Shown: piece after piece, positions 30,979 to 40,870 of the stretch
Position numbering within the stretch: position 1 is the first letter of the stretch
How the letters are laid out: each line of letters opens with the position of its first letter
NCBI RefSeq assembly: GCF_016599045.1
Contig: NZ_JAENKV010000005.1
Location: forward strand, 1-64,000
From: Campylobacter sp. TTU_617
GTDB lineage: Bacteria > Campylobacterota > Campylobacteria > Campylobacterales > Campylobacteraceae
Direction: 5' to 3'
DNA length: 64,000 nucleotides
Made by a program: the position numbers and the translations under genes
Notes under the pieces: model-generated
Told to the model about the DNA's origin: nothing
What the model saw: only the letters and a program-made list of their open reading frames with translations
Database searches by the model: none

Positions 30979-32076
30979 ATGAATGCAAAAGAATTTTTAA
31001 TAGAACTTTTAAAATTTAAATCTATTACACCAAAAGATGATGGAGCTTTAAATTTTATCGCTTTGGAGTTAAGCGAGTTTGAAGCTTTTTTTATAGAAAA
31101 AGAAGGCATCAAAAATCTTTTGCTTACAAAAAAATTTAAAGATGAAGGTGAGCATTTAGCTTTTTGTGGGCATATAGATGTAGTTCCTGCAGGAGAAGGT
31201 TGGCAAAGCGATCCTTTTAAACCTATAGAAAAAGATGATTTTATCTATGCAAGAGGAGCACAAGATATGAAAAGTGGCGTGGCTGCTTTTGTATATGCTT
31301 TAAAAGAAGCTAGATTTAATGGTTCAAGACTTTCTTTAATGCTTACAAGCGATGAAGAAGGTGAAGCAAAATATGGCACTTTAGAGCTTCTTAACTTTAT
31401 GAAGGAGAAAAATCTTTTGCCTGATTTTGCTTTAGTGGGTGAGCCAACAAGTGATAAACATTTTGGCGATACTATTAAAATAGGGCGTCGTGGATCCATT
31501 AATGCGACACTTATTATAAAAGGCAAACAAGGACATGTAGCTTACCCTGAAAAATGTATTAATCCTATACACGATTTTGCTCCAGTTTTAAAATTTTTAG
31601 CCGGATTTGATCTGGATCCTGGAAGCGCTGAATTTGATCCTTCAAAGATTGTTATTACAGATATTAGAGGGGGGCTAGAAGTTAGTAATGTAACGGCTAA
31701 TGATTTAAAAATTATGTTTAATGTTAGAAATTCATTAGATACAAGCATAGATGATGTTAAAGCTTATGTAGAAAAAATTTGTGAAGGGTTAAACTATGAG
31801 CTTAAGATAAGTCAAAGCTCTAAACCTTTTTTAACCAAAAGTGATAATAAAATAGTTCAAAAAATTAATCAAAGCGTTCAAAAAATCACTTCTCAAGTTC
31901 CAAAATTTAATACCAAAGGTGGCACAAGTGATGCAAGATTTTTAGCTGAGTTTGGTGTAAGCGTATGTGAATTTGGTGTGCGTAATGATACAATCCACGC
32001 TGTAAATGAAAGAGTAAGCGTAGAAGAATTTGAAAAGCTTTGTTTAATTTATAAAGATTTTGTAGAGAATTTTTAA
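30979..32076 (+). CDS. dapE: Succinyl-diaminopimelate desuccinylase
   Basis: Zinc M20 hydrolase releasing L,L-diaminopimelate for lysine and peptidoglycan. The 365-residue protein shows the metal ligands in [16 protein letters not shown] and SDEEGEA, the [10 protein letters not shown] lid domain start, and the late [10 protein letters not shown] with HAVNER. RBS is weak but the start is consistent with the family ([18 protein letters not shown]). It precedes thiS by 55 bases, too little for a TPP riboswitch. Confidence 0.96.
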   Translation: MNAKEFLIELLKFKSITPKDDGALNFIALELSEFEAFFIEKEGIKNLLLTKKFKDEGEHLAFCGHIDVVPAGEGWQSDPFKPIEKDDFIYARGAQDMKSGVAAFVYALKEARFNGSRLSLMLTSDEEGEAKYGTLELLNFMKEKNLLPDFALVGEPTSDKHFGDTIKIGRRGSINATLIIKGKQGHVAYPEKCINPIHDFAPVLKFLAGFDLDPGSAEFDPSKIVITDIRGGLEVSNVTANDLKIMFNVRNSLDTSIDDVKAYVEKICEGLNYELKISQSSKPFLTKSDNKIVQKINQSVQKITSQVPKFNTKGGTSDARFLAEFGVSVCEFGVRNDTIHAVNERVSVEEFEKLCLIYKDFVENF

Positions 32077-32131
32077 AAATAATATTTATTTGTTAAGTTA
32101 AAGATTATTTATAAGGATTAAAAGAGTTAAA

Positions 32132-32323
32132 ATGATTATCAATGGACAAAAATTTGATCTTAAAGAGCTTAAATTTATGGATTTTCTCAAAGAAAAAGGC
32201 TTAAAAGCTGAATTTATTGCCTTAGAATTAAATGGAGAAATCGTGTCTAAAAGCGAATTTGAAAATTTGATTTTAAAAGAAAATGATAAAGCTGAAATCG
32301 TAAGTTTTGTAGGGGGAGGTTGA
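32132..32323 (+). CDS. thiS: Thiamine sulfur-carrier protein
   Basis: A 63-residue ubiquitin-like protein ending in Gly-Gly (SFVGGG), whose C-terminus is adenylated by ThiF and converted to thiocarboxylate to give sulfur for the thiazole ring. First gene of thiS-thiF-thiG-thiH-thiE. The stop overlaps the thiF start (TGATG). It has AAGGATT upstream. Confidence 0.95.
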   Translation: MIINGQKFDLKELKFMDFLKEKGLKAEFIALELNGEIVSKSEFENLILKENDKAEIVSFVGGG

Positions 32324-33129
32324 TGAGAGTTAAATTCAATGGTGAGTTTTTAGAAACAGAGCATAAAAACACTTTAGATTTTTTTCAAAGCGTGAGTAAA
32401 AATGAAAGTGATGTATGGATAGTAAATGGCTTTGCGACAAAGGAAAATTTAAATTTAAATGAAAATGATGAGCTTTTTTGCATAGAAAAAAATATTATGC
32501 CGCCCAAAGATGCCTTAGATGCTATGATGAGATCGCGTCATACTCCAAAGCTTCATGATAAACTTAAAAAAGCAAGTGTAGCAGTATGTGGGCTTGGCGG
32601 ACTTGGATCACATATAGCTATAATGCTTGCACGTAGTGGTATAGGGCATTTAAAACTTATAGATTTTGATGTAGTTGAACCTAGTAATCTTAATCGTCAA
32701 GCTTATCGTGTAAGTGATCTGGGTAAATTTAAGACCGAAGCTTTAAAAGAGCAAATTAATGAGATAAATCCTTATATTAGTATTGAAATTTGCACTTTGA
32801 AGATAGATGAAAATAATTTAAAGCTTTTATTTAAAGATATAAATATAGTTTGTGAGGCTTTTGATACTGCACTTGCAAAAGCTATGATAGCACAAAATTT
32901 TCATAAATATTTTCCAGATAAAACTTTAATTTGTGCTTCAGGTCTTGCAGGATACGGAGATAGTAATAGCATACAAACAAGAAAGATAGCACAAAATTTC
33001 TATGTTTGTGGAGATTTGATAAATGGGGCTAAAGTAGGCAATGGACTTATGGCTCCACGTGTAAATATTTGTGCAGCTCATCAGGCTAATTTAGTTTTAG
33101 AACTTCTAGCGAGAAATAATGATGAATGA
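32323..33129 (+). CDS. thiF: ThiS adenylyltransferase
   Basis: E1-like enzyme that adenylates the ThiS C-terminus. The ATG at 32323 overlaps the thiS stop; a TTG one codon earlier is less likely. The 268 residues contain GLGGLGSHIAIMLARSGIG for ATP and the DFDVVEPSNLNRQ motif. The first 65 residues or so are an extra ThiS-like domain, common in epsilonproteobacterial ThiF. CxxC zinc pairs of other E1 proteins are not seen. It overlaps thiG by 11 bases. Confidence 0.93.
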   Translation: MRVKFNGEFLETEHKNTLDFFQSVSKNESDVWIVNGFATKENLNLNENDELFCIEKNIMPPKDALDAMMRSRHTPKLHDKLKKASVAVCGLGGLGSHIAIMLARSGIGHLKLIDFDVVEPSNLNRQAYRVSDLGKFKTEALKEQINEINPYISIEICTLKIDENNLKLLFKDINIVCEAFDTALAKAMIAQNFHKYFPDKTLICASGLAGYGDSNSIQTRKIAQNFYVCGDLINGAKVGNGLMAPRVNICAAHQANLVLELLARNNDE

Positions 33130-33883
33130 TATTTTAAAGATAGGAAAATATGAATTTCAAAGTCGTTTTATATTAGGTTCAGGTAAATTTTCACTCGATC
33201 TTATAAAATCAGCTATTGATGAGGCAAAAGTAGAAATTATTACCTTAGCTTTAAGAAGAGCTTATACTGGAAATGTTGAAAATATACTTGATTTTATTCC
33301 TAAAAATATCACGCTTTTACCCAATACCTCAGGCGCAAGAAACGCTAATGAAGCTTTGCGTATAGCAAGACTTTCAAGAGAACTTGGTTGTGGAGAGCTT
33401 ATAAAGATAGAAGTAATAAGTGATAGTAAGTATTTATTGCCTGATAATTATGAAACAATTAAAGCTTGCGAGCTTTTAGCTAAAGAGGGTTTTACACCTT
33501 TACCTTATATGCATGCTGATCTTTATGCGGCTAGAGCTATGAGAGATGCAGGAGCTGCGGCTATTATGCCTTTAGCTGCACCTATTGGGAGTAATAAAGG
33601 CCTATGTGCTAAGGAATTTATACAAATTTTACTTAATGAGATTGATTTACCAATTATTGTTGATGCAGGCATTGGAACCCCTGCACAAGCTTGTGAAGCC
33701 ATGCAAATGGGAGTAAGTGCAGTGATGATAAATACAGCCATAGCTGAAGCAAAAGATATTGCTTTAATGGCAAAAGCTTTTTCTTTGGCAACTCAGGCAG
33801 GAAGAGTGGGATATTTAGCAGGCTTAGCAAGTGTAAGTGAAGCTAAAGCAAGTTCTCCATTAACAGGCTTTTTAAGGGATTGA
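33119..33883 (+). CDS. thiG: Thiazole synthase
   Basis: Builds the thiazole phosphate from deoxyxylulose-5-phosphate, dehydroglycine and ThiS thiocarboxylate. A 254-residue TIM barrel (starting from either of two adjacent ATGs, 33119 or 33122). The Schiff-base Lys lies in LIKIEVISD and the phosphate-binding end has GIGTPAQACEAMQMG. It is followed directly by thiH. Confidence 0.96.
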   Translation: MMNDILKIGKYEFQSRFILGSGKFSLDLIKSAIDEAKVEIITLALRRAYTGNVENILDFIPKNITLLPNTSGARNANEALRIARLSRELGCGELIKIEVISDSKYLLPDNYETIKACELLAKEGFTPLPYMHADLYAARAMRDAGAAAIMPLAAPIGSNKGLCAKEFIQILLNEIDLPIIVDAGIGTPAQACEAMQMGVSAVMINTAIAEAKDIALMAKAFSLATQAGRVGYLAGLASVSEAKASSPLTGFLRD

Positions 33884-33886
33884 TTG

Positions 33887-35032
33887 ATGCAAGATTGTAT
33901 GGAGTACTTACCTCATATGCGAAAGATAGAAAGTGAAATTTTAACCAAGGTTTTAAGCGAGGTTCAAGCTTATGATGAGAATAAATATAGTGCTAAAGAT
34001 GTTAAAAATGCATTAAATTCCGTGCATTTAAGCATAGAAAATCTAAAAGCCTTGCTTTCAAGTGCAGCAGAAGACTTTATAGAGGAGCTTGCTTTAAAAT
34101 CTGCCAAAATTAAGCAAAAATATTTTGGAAATGCGATTTTGCTTTTTACTCCACTTTATTTGTCAAATTATTGTAATTCAAAATGTGTTTATTGTGGTTT
34201 TCAAAAAGGAAATAAAATTACAAGAGCAAAACTTAATGAAGATGAAATTCATAAAGAAATGCAAGCAATTGCTAAAAGTGGATTACAAGAAATTTTATTA
34301 TTAACAGGTGAAGGCAGAGAATTTGCAAGCGTAGAATATATTGCTCGTGCTTGTAAAATAGCTAGAGAATATTTTAAGGTTGTAGGAGTTGAAATTTATG
34401 CTTTAAATGAAGATGAGTATAAAATTTTACATGAAAATGGCTGTGATTATGTAACTATTTTTCAAGAAACTTATAATCCTTTAAAATATTCTAAAATTCA
34501 TTTAGATGGTGAAAAACGTATTTTTCCTTATCGTTTTAATGCGCAAGAAAGAGCTTTAAGAGCAGGTATGAGAGGAGTTGCTTTTGGGGCACTTTTAGGG
34601 ATTGATGATTTTAGAAAAGATGCACTTGCTACAGCTCTCCATGCACATTTTTTACAACAAAGATATCCGTGGGCTGAAATTTCTCTTTCGATTCCGCGTT
34701 TAAGACCCATAATTAATAATGCTAAAATAGATTCAAAAGATGTGAGTGAAAAAAGACTTTTTCAAGTTCTTTGTGCTTATAGGATTTTTTTACCTTATGC
34801 AACAATTGTTATTTCAAGTCGTGAAAGAAAAGGCTTTAGAGATGAGGTAGTGAAATTTGGAGCAAACAAAATGAGCGCTGGAGTAAGTGTGGGGATAGGT
34901 GAGCATCAGGGTAATAAAAAAGGAGATGAGCAATTTGAAATTTCAGATAAAAGAAGTATAAATGAAATTTTAACTATGCTTAAAAAATCAAATTTACAGG
35001 CTGTGATGAGTGATAGTATCTATGTGGGATAA
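33887..35032 (+). CDS. thiH: 2-iminoacetate synthase
   Basis: Radical SAM enzyme that splits tyrosine to dehydroglycine, the glycine-derived part of the thiazole in organisms that grow with little oxygen. The ATG at 33887 gives 381 residues; a TTG at 33884 abuts the thiG stop. The 4Fe-4S motif is CNSKCVYCGF (CX3CX2C) near residue 100. Later segments (GVEIYALNEDEY, SVGIGEHQGN) match ThiH. Use of ThiH rather than ThiO fits a microaerophile. Confidence 0.96.
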   Translation: MQDCMEYLPHMRKIESEILTKVLSEVQAYDENKYSAKDVKNALNSVHLSIENLKALLSSAAEDFIEELALKSAKIKQKYFGNAILLFTPLYLSNYCNSKCVYCGFQKGNKITRAKLNEDEIHKEMQAIAKSGLQEILLLTGEGREFASVEYIARACKIAREYFKVVGVEIYALNEDEYKILHENGCDYVTIFQETYNPLKYSKIHLDGEKRIFPYRFNAQERALRAGMRGVAFGALLGIDDFRKDALATALHAHFLQQRYPWAEISLSIPRLRPIINNAKIDSKDVSEKRLFQVLCAYRIFLPYATIVISSRERKGFRDEVVKFGANKMSAGVSVGIGEHQGNKKGDEQFEISDKRSINEILTMLKKSNLQAVMSDSIYVG

Positions 35033-35633
35033 AAAAATTATTACTATTAGTGATAGAAAATGTATTGAGGGTGATTTTTTAAAATATATCGAAAAACTTG
35101 CAAAAGCTAAAGTTGATGCTATAGTTTTAAGAGAAAAAGATCTTAGTGAATTTGAGTATTACGATTTAGCTAAAGAAGTTTTAGCTATTTGTGCTAAAGA
35201 AAAAGTTACTTGTTTTTTGCATTTTTTTGATAGAGAGTGTTTAAAATTAGGGCATAGATATTTTCATACCCCGCTTAGCTTATTAAGAAAAGATCCAAAA
35301 ATTGTAAGATATTTTCATATTTTAGGAACTTCTGTGCATAGTAAAGAAGAACTTTTAGAGGCTATGAATTTTAAAGTAAATTATGCCTTTGTAGGACATA
35401 TTTTTGAAAGTTCTTGTAAAATCGAACTTGCTCCTAGGGGCTTGGAATTTTTAAAAGATTTGCTTGAATTTAGCAAAATTCCTCTTTATGCTATAGGAGG
35501 TATTAATCTTAATAATATTTCTGAATTTAAGAATTTAAATATAGCTGGTATTTGTATGAGAGAAGCTCTTATAAAAGAAGATAATCTTAAAAAATATATA
35601 AAAGAATGTAGAGAAAAACTATCAATTAGATAA
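35022..35633 (+). CDS. thiE: Thiamine-phosphate synthase family protein
   Basis: Starting at ATG 35022 it encodes 203 residues; a GTG at 35010 is possible. The TIM barrel has ThiE/TenI features: AIVLREKDLSE, GTSVHSKEEL, AFVGHIFES and YAIGGINLNN. ThiE couples the pyrimidine and thiazole moieties. TenI, a thiazole tautomerase, has the same fold and cannot be excluded. It overlaps thiH by 11 bases and closes the thi operon. Confidence 0.82.
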   Translation: MWDKKIITISDRKCIEGDFLKYIEKLAKAKVDAIVLREKDLSEFEYYDLAKEVLAICAKEKVTCFLHFFDRECLKLGHRYFHTPLSLLRKDPKIVRYFHILGTSVHSKEELLEAMNFKVNYAFVGHIFESSCKIELAPRGLEFLKDLLEFSKIPLYAIGGINLNNISEFKNLNIAGICMREALIKEDNLKKYIKECREKLSIR

Positions 35634-35775
35634 ATGATTTTATTTGATTTATAAAAATAAAATGAAGTTAAAATTAATCTTTATATTTAGATATTAAAAT
35701 ACTTATTTTATAGTTTATTTTTTAAAAATTTATTTTATATTTTTTAAAAATTTAACTTTATTTAAGCATTATTAC

Positions 35776-35798
35776 TATAATATTGATATCAATTATCA
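35776..35798 (+). promoter_or_regulatory. feoAB promoter with Fur box
   Basis: TATAAT at 35776-35781 is followed by TGATATCAATTATCA at 35784-35798. This matches the 7-1-7 Fur core TGATAATnATTATCA at 13 of 15 positions or better, with a perfect right half. The box covers the expected transcript start, so Fur with iron would block transcription. The rest of the 183-base gap upstream is AT-rich with nothing else recognised. Confidence 0.8.
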
Positions 35799-35816
35799 TT
35801 TATATAGGAAGTCATT

Positions 35817-36041
35817 ATGAATCTTAATGAGTTAAAAGATGGTCAAAAGGCTATTGTCAAAAATATAAATGCCGATAAAGAGTTATTAAATAGACTTTTG
35901 AGTTTTGGATTTACAAAAAATAAGAATCTTACTAAGATACGATCTTCTTTGAAGAATGCTACTATTATGATAGAACTTGAAACAACTTGTGTAATTTTAC
36001 GTTCAAGTGAAGCAGAAACAATCGAGGTACAATTAACATGA
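35817..36041 (+). CDS. feoA: Ferrous iron transport protein A
   Basis: A 74-residue SH3-like cytosolic partner of FeoB. The pattern LKDGQKAIVKNINADKELLN followed by LLSFGF and LETTCVILRSSEAETIEV fits FeoA. RBS is TAGGAAG. It overlaps feoB by four bases (ATGA). Confidence 0.95.
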   Translation: MNLNELKDGQKAIVKNINADKELLNRLLSFGFTKNKNLTKIRSSLKNATIMIELETTCVILRSSEAETIEVQLT

Positions 36042-37873
36042 AACAAATAAAAGTTGCTTTGGTAGGACAACCAAATGTTGGAAAAAGTTTGCTTATTAAT
36101 AAGCTTTGTAAAGCAAATATGAAGGTGGCAAATTTTAGTGGAGTTACTATAGAAAAGGCGAGTGCAAAAACTTTCTATAAAGATTATGAAATTGAAATTA
36201 TAGATTTGCCTGGTACTTATGCTCTTGATGGTTATAGTGAAGAAGAAAAAATTACACGCTATTTTTTAGATCATGAGCAATATGATATTATAATAAATGT
36301 TTTAGATGCTACAAATTTGGAAAGAAATCTTATTTTAAGTTCTGAGCTTTTATTGTTAAATAAAAAAATGCTTCTTGCATTAAATATGTGCGATGAAGCA
36401 AAAAAAGAAGGCATTGAGATTGATATTAAAAAACTTAATTTATTATTTAAAATACCAGCTTTACAAGTAAGTGCTAAAACTAAGGAAAATTTAGATCTTT
36501 TACTTGAAAAAGTTGTATTGCTTTATGAGAGTAAATTTAGAGTTAAGAGTGATTTTTATTCACATTTTTGTCAAAATGGCATACAAAAAGAAAATTTAAT
36601 ACAATATGCAAGTAATGTATATTCTCAAATTATAGTAAAATCTTCAAATTTTAGCCCTTTGAGTAAAAAAATAGATAAAATTTTAATTCATCACTTTTTT
36701 GGATTACCTATATTTTTATTTTTAATGTGGTTTTTATTTCAACTTACATTTACTTTAGGGCAAATTCCTATGGATTATATTGAAGAAGGTTTTGGTATGT
36801 TGGGTGATTTTTGTAAAGAACATATATCCAATCCTTTACTCGCTTCAGCTTTAAGTGATGGAGTTATAAATGGAGTAGGCGCTGTTGTATTATTTTTACC
36901 TAATATTATTATTTTATTTTTAGGAATTGCACTTTTAGAAACAACTGGTTATATGGCTAGAGTTGCTTTTTTACTTGATGGTATTTTGTATAAATTTGGC
37001 TTACATGGAAAAAGTTTTATTCCGCTTATCACAGGTTTTGGTTGTTCTGTACCCGCTTTTATGGCAACTAGAACATTAAAAAATAAAAAAGATAGACTTT
37101 TAACTCTTTTTGTTATTAATTTTATGAGTTGCGGGGCACGTTTGCCTGTATATGTTTTATTTATAGGAGCCTTTTTTTCAAGTGATAAGGCTGGAAATTA
37201 TTTATTTGGAATTTATATTTTGGGTGCTATTTTAGGTCTTTTTGCAGCAAAACTTTTAAGAATTACCGCTTTTAAAGGATTAAATGAACCTTTTGTTATG
37301 GAAGTACCAAAATATCGTATGCCAAATTGGAGTTTAGTTGCTTTTATGGTTATTAATAAAGCTAAAGCTTATCTTAAAAAAGCAGGAACCTTTATACTTT
37401 TGGCATCTTTATTTATATGGTTTGCTAGTAATTTTCCAAGAGAAAGGGTTCAAGGTTTAGATGAAGAACGAAATGAAGCAGTTGTTGAGCAAAGTTATCT
37501 TGGTCAATTTGGTAAAGCAATAGAGCCTGTTTTTACTCCTTTAGATTTTGATTGGAGACTTAGTGTTGCTCTAGTGAGTGGTTTAGCTGCTAAAGAAACT
37601 ATGATTTCTACAATGGGAGTTCTTTATTCTTTAGGGAATGATATTGATGAAAATAGTCAAGATTTAAGAAGTATTATTTCTAAAAGTGTCTCTTTTCCTA
37701 GTGCTGTAGCTTTTATTTTATTTGTAATGATTTACAATCCTTGTTTTGCTGCAACTATAGTATTTTCAAAAGAAAGTGGAAAAACAAAATATACAATTTA
37801 TTTATTTCTCTTTACTTGTATAAGTGCTTATATAGTAGCTTTAACAGGATTAAATATAGCAAAACTATTATGA
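36038..37873 (+). CDS. feoB: Ferrous iron transporter FeoB
   Basis: Inner-membrane Fe(II) uptake protein of 611 residues. The N-terminal G domain has G1 GQPNVGKS (8-15), G3 DLPGTY and G4 NMCD; a helical GDI region follows. The membrane part starts near residue 220 and holds the two Gate motifs with conserved Cys (ITGFGCSVPAFMATRT and SCGARLPVYVLF). It is shorter than E. coli FeoB, normal for Campylobacter as I recall. A strong hairpin follows the stop. Confidence 0.97.
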   Translation: MKQIKVALVGQPNVGKSLLINKLCKANMKVANFSGVTIEKASAKTFYKDYEIEIIDLPGTYALDGYSEEEKITRYFLDHEQYDIIINVLDATNLERNLILSSELLLLNKKMLLALNMCDEAKKEGIEIDIKKLNLLFKIPALQVSAKTKENLDLLLEKVVLLYESKFRVKSDFYSHFCQNGIQKENLIQYASNVYSQIIVKSSNFSPLSKKIDKILIHHFFGLPIFLFLMWFLFQLTFTLGQIPMDYIEEGFGMLGDFCKEHISNPLLASALSDGVINGVGAVVLFLPNIIILFLGIALLETTGYMARVAFLLDGILYKFGLHGKSFIPLITGFGCSVPAFMATRTLKNKKDRLLTLFVINFMSCGARLPVYVLFIGAFFSSDKAGNYLFGIYILGAILGLFAAKLLRITAFKGLNEPFVMEVPKYRMPNWSLVAFMVINKAKAYLKKAGTFILLASLFIWFASNFPRERVQGLDEERNEAVVEQSYLGQFGKAIEPVFTPLDFDWRLSVALVSGLAAKETMISTMGVLYSLGNDIDENSQDLRSIISKSVSFPSAVAFILFVMIYNPCFAATIVFSKESGKTKYTIYLFLFTCISAYIVALTGLNIAKLL

Positions 37874-37876
37874 AAT

Positions 37877-37907
37877 TTTATCTTTGCTTAAAATAAGCAA
37901 AGATAAA
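37877..37907. terminator. Bidirectional terminator between feoB and ppi
   Basis: Perfect 13-base arms (37877-37889 and 37895-37907) with a 5-base loop lie exactly in the gap between the feoB stop and the convergent cyclophilin stop. T-rich sequence follows on the plus strand. Confidence 0.85.
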
Positions 37908-38393
37908 TTATTTTATTTCTTTTAAAATTTTAATATTTATAATCTTATCTCCTTGTTTAATAGAATCTAAGACTTTTAAGCTTTCTTTATCATCTTTATC
38001 AATTTGTCCAAAAATAGTATGTACTCCATCTAAATGAGGTTGTGGGCTATGGCAAATAAAAAATTGTGATCCACCTGTATCACGCCCAGCGTGAGCCATA
38101 GATAAGCTCCCTCTTTCGTGTTTATGTTTTTGATTATCGCATTCGCAAGCTATCTCATATCCAGGTCCGCCTGTACCTGTACCATTAGGACAACCCCCCT
38201 GTATAACAAAATCTGATATTACGCGATGAAAAGTTAAATCTTTATAAAAATTTTCATTTGCTAAATTTGCAAAATTACAAACTGTTTGAGGAGTCTCATC
38301 TCCAAAAAGCTTAAGTTTCATTACCCCTTTTTCGGTTTTTATAAGAGCAAATTTATATTCTTCAACTTTGCTTGTATCTATTGTTTTAAGCAT
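37908..38393 (-). CDS. Cyclophilin-type peptidyl-prolyl cis-trans isomerase
   Basis: Speeds proline isomerisation during folding. The 161-residue protein has the cyclophilin core with catalytic Arg in [13 protein letters not shown], then [19 protein letters not shown] and [11 protein letters not shown]. No signal peptide, so it is cytoplasmic. The gene follows the YebC-family gene by about 10 bases on the minus strand. Confidence 0.95.
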   Translation of the reverse strand: MLKTIDTSKVEEYKFALIKTEKGVMKLKLFGDETPQTVCNFANLANENFYKDLTFHRVISDFVIQGGCPNGTGTGGPGYEIACECDNQKHKHERGSLSMAHAGRDTGGSQFFICHSPQPHLDGVHTIFGQIDKDDKESLKVLDSIKQGDKIINIKILKEIK

Positions 38394-38402
38394 TTTCTCT
38401 CC

Positions 38403-39110
38403 TTATTCTATATTTGTATATACAGCTTGAACATCATCATCATCATCAAGTTTATCAAGAAGTTTTTCTATATCTAAAAGTTGTTCTTCGCTAAAAGCTA
38501 TAGGATTATTTGGGATATACTCAAGTCCTGCTTTTTTAAGAGTTAAACCTTTAGCTTCTATAGCAGTACTTAACTCTCCAAAAGAGGTGTAATCTCCACT
38601 GATTACTAATTCTTCATCATTTTGTTCAAGTTCTTCAAGTCCAGAATCTATTAAATCAAGTTCAAGTTCTTCCAAATCACCACTAAATTTTTCAAGATGA
38701 AATACTGCTTTTCTAGAAAACATAAAACCTAAAGACCCATTTTGTAAAATTTCTCCACCATTTTTGCTAAAAATTGCTTTAACATTTGCAACCGTTCTAG
38801 TAGGATTATCACTCATACATTCAACTATAACTAAAGCCCCGTGAGGAGCTTTGCCTTCATAGTGGATATTTTTAATATCAGCGCTATCTTTACCGCTCGC
38901 TCTTTTAATTGCTGCATCAATATTATCTTTTGGCATATTATTGGCTTTTGCTGTAGCAATAGCACTTCTTAATTTAGGATTCATATCAGGATCTATTCCA
39001 CCTTCTTTTGCGGCAACTTGTATTGCTTTTGCTAACTTAGGAAAAAGTTTGCTCATTTTATCCCATCTTGCTTCTTTTGAAGCTCTGCGGTATTCAAATG
39101 CTCGTCCCAT
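38403..39110 (-). CDS. YebC/PmpR family protein
   Basis: A 235-residue protein with the family N-terminus [21 protein letters not shown] (here a variant of the usual GHSKW opening), then [21 protein letters not shown] and the GGxL/GSLGFMF region. Members are described as transcription regulators or as translation factors acting on stalled ribosomes at proline stretches. First gene of a two-gene unit with the cyclophilin gene. Confidence 0.93.
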   Translation of the reverse strand: MGRAFEYRRASKEARWDKMSKLFPKLAKAIQVAAKEGGIDPDMNPKLRSAIATAKANNMPKDNIDAAIKRASGKDSADIKNIHYEGKAPHGALVIVECMSDNPTRTVANVKAIFSKNGGEILQNGSLGFMFSRKAVFHLEKFSGDLEELELDLIDSGLEELEQNDEELVISGDYTSFGELSTAIEAKGLTLKKAGLEYIPNNPIAFSEEQLLDIEKLLDKLDDDDDVQAVYTNIE

Positions 39111-39187
39111 AATTCTCGCTTTCTTATATTTTTTTAAAGATAAAAGTATAAACTAATATCTCTAAATTTGTTTTTAAAAGGTTAAGA

Positions 39188-39721
39188 ATGATCCGCAAGG
39201 CTAAAAAAGAAGAGGCAAGAAAAGTTATAATTTTATTAGCAAAAGCTATGGATGATATGATATATCATTTAAGCGGTTGTAATGATTATGATCAAGCCAT
39301 TAATACGCTTTGTAAATTTTATGAGAAAGAAAATAATCGTTTAAGCTATAAAAATATTTATATATATGAGCTAAATAAAGAAATTTTAGCAGCACTTTGT
39401 TGCTATGATGGAGCCTTAGCTGATGAACTTGATAAACCTTTAAATGAGATTTTAAATCCTTTAAATAAAAAGGTCTTAAAAGAATGTGAAAATGAATTTT
39501 ATCTTGATAGTATAAGCGTAGAAGAAAAAGCAAGAGGCAGGGGTATAGCTAAAGAACTTATAGGATACGCTTATAAGAAAGCTTTAGAAAAAAATAAAAA
39601 ACTTTCTTTAATTGTTGAAGAACATAATAAAAAGGCAAAAAGTCTTTATGAAAAAATGGGTTTTAAGACTATAAAAGTTAAAACTTTATATGGTCATATT
39701 TATAATTATATGGAAAAATAA
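39188..39721 (+). CDS. GNAT family N-acetyltransferase
   Basis: A 177-residue acetyltransferase. The acetyl-CoA motif is EEKARGRGIAKELIGYAYKKA and the C-terminal motif B is NKKAKSLYEKMGFK. The substrate is not predictable. It has its own RBS (AAAAGG) and ends 8 bases before the CDF transporter gene, so it may be part of the metal-export operon. Confidence 0.88.
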   Translation: MIRKAKKEEARKVIILLAKAMDDMIYHLSGCNDYDQAINTLCKFYEKENNRLSYKNIYIYELNKEILAALCCYDGALADELDKPLNEILNPLNKKVLKECENEFYLDSISVEEKARGRGIAKELIGYAYKKALEKNKKLSLIVEEHNKKAKSLYEKMGFKTIKVKTLYGHIYNYMEK

Positions 39722-39729
39722 GGAGAAAA

Positions 39730-40668
39730 ATGAAAGAATATCTTTTACATAAACCACTATTAAAAACGAATTTTTGTTCCCACTCACATGATCATGCTCA
39801 CGAGCACAATCACTCTCATTTTGATGCAAGAAATACAGATAAAAAAATTTTAATGATTTCTTTGTTTATGACAGGTTCTATGATGATTGTGCAATTTATC
39901 TATTCATTGCTTTCAAATTCTTTAGCACTTTTAAGCGATACTTTGCATATGTTTTCTGATGTTTTTGCTTTATTTCTTAGTTATATAGCTATCATTGCTG
40001 TTCAAAATTTTAAAAACAAGCAAAAAACATTTGGATATTTTAGACTTGAAATTTTAGTAGCATTTATTAATGCTTTAAGTATTATTTTTTCAGCAATTTT
40101 TATTATATATGAAGCTATAAATAAACTTTTAAATCCAGTAGAAATTGATGCAAAAACTATGATTATAGTAGCATTTATTGGACTTTTGGTCAATGCGATT
40201 AATGGTTTTATGATGTTTAAATACGCAAATTTGGATAATATCAATATGAAATCAGCTTTTTTGCATATGCTAAGTGATTTATTTGGGTCTTTATGTGTTG
40301 TAATCGGTGGAATTATAGTTTATTTTACAGGGATTGTTTATATTGATACGATTTTGGCTATAATATTATCTTTATTGCTTTTAAAATGGTCTATTTCCTT
40401 ATTAAAACAAAGTATTAATATTTTGCTTGAAAGCTCTCCTGTAGATATAAAAGATGTTGAAACAACTTTATTAGAATATAATGAAATTTTAGAAGTGGTA
40501 GATTTGCATATTATAGAAATTACAAATGAAATGTTTGTTGCTTTTATGCATTTAAAACTTTCTATAAATAATTTAGATGAATTTGAAGAAATTTATAAAA
40601 AAATATCTAAAATTCTTTTAGAAAAATTTAAAATAGGACATATTACTATACAACCATTAAGGAGTTAA
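39730..40668 (+). CDS. Cation diffusion facilitator metal exporter
   Basis: A 312-residue CDF/ZitB-like protein that exports Zn(II) or related ions by proton exchange. The N-terminus is His-rich (HSHDHAHEHNHSH). Six helices follow with the HxxxD-type sites LLSDTLHMFSD in helix 2 and FLHMLSDLFGS in helix 5, then a cytosolic C-terminal domain. It is one base from the HMA gene; together with copA this forms a metal-homeostasis operon. Confidence 0.93.
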   Translation: MKEYLLHKPLLKTNFCSHSHDHAHEHNHSHFDARNTDKKILMISLFMTGSMMIVQFIYSLLSNSLALLSDTLHMFSDVFALFLSYIAIIAVQNFKNKQKTFGYFRLEILVAFINALSIIFSAIFIIYEAINKLLNPVEIDAKTMIIVAFIGLLVNAINGFMMFKYANLDNINMKSAFLHMLSDLFGSLCVVIGGIIVYFTGIVYIDTILAIILSLLLLKWSISLLKQSINILLESSPVDIKDVETTLLEYNEILEVVDLHIIEITNEMFVAFMHLKLSINNLDEFEEIYKKISKILLEKFKIGHITIQPLRS

Positions 40669-40669
40669 A

Positions 40670-40870
40670 ATGAAATTTAAAGTTGCTAATATCAATTGTC
40701 AAAATTGTGCAAATTTAATTAAAAATTCTTTAGAGGATGAATTTGGAAAAATAGAAGTTGATTTAAATGTTACACCAAGAGTTGTTGCAGTTAATATCAA
40801 TAAAGAAAAAATAGAAGATTTTAAAAAAGAAATGAAAGATTTAGGTTTTGAGATTTTAGAGGAGCTTTAA
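40670..40870 (+). CDS. Small heavy-metal-associated (HMA) domain protein
   Basis: A 66-residue CopZ-like protein with the metal motif NCQNCANL at 9-16 (IxCxxC instead of the usual MxCxxC: Asn replaces Thr/Ser and Ile-Asn replaces Met-Thr). It probably hands Cu(I) to the CopA ATPase, whose gene starts on its last base (TAATG). Confidence 0.85.
   Translation: MKFKVANINCQNCANLIKNSLEDEFGKIEVDLNVTPRVVAVNINKEKIEDFKKEMKDLGFEILEEL

Noticed and set aside
31669-31674. G6 run in dapE as a slippage site
   Set aside because: Too short compared with the G10 tracts, and in an essential biosynthetic gene.
32077-32131. A TPP riboswitch before thiS
   Set aside because: The gap is only 55 bases and shows none of the THI-box helices.
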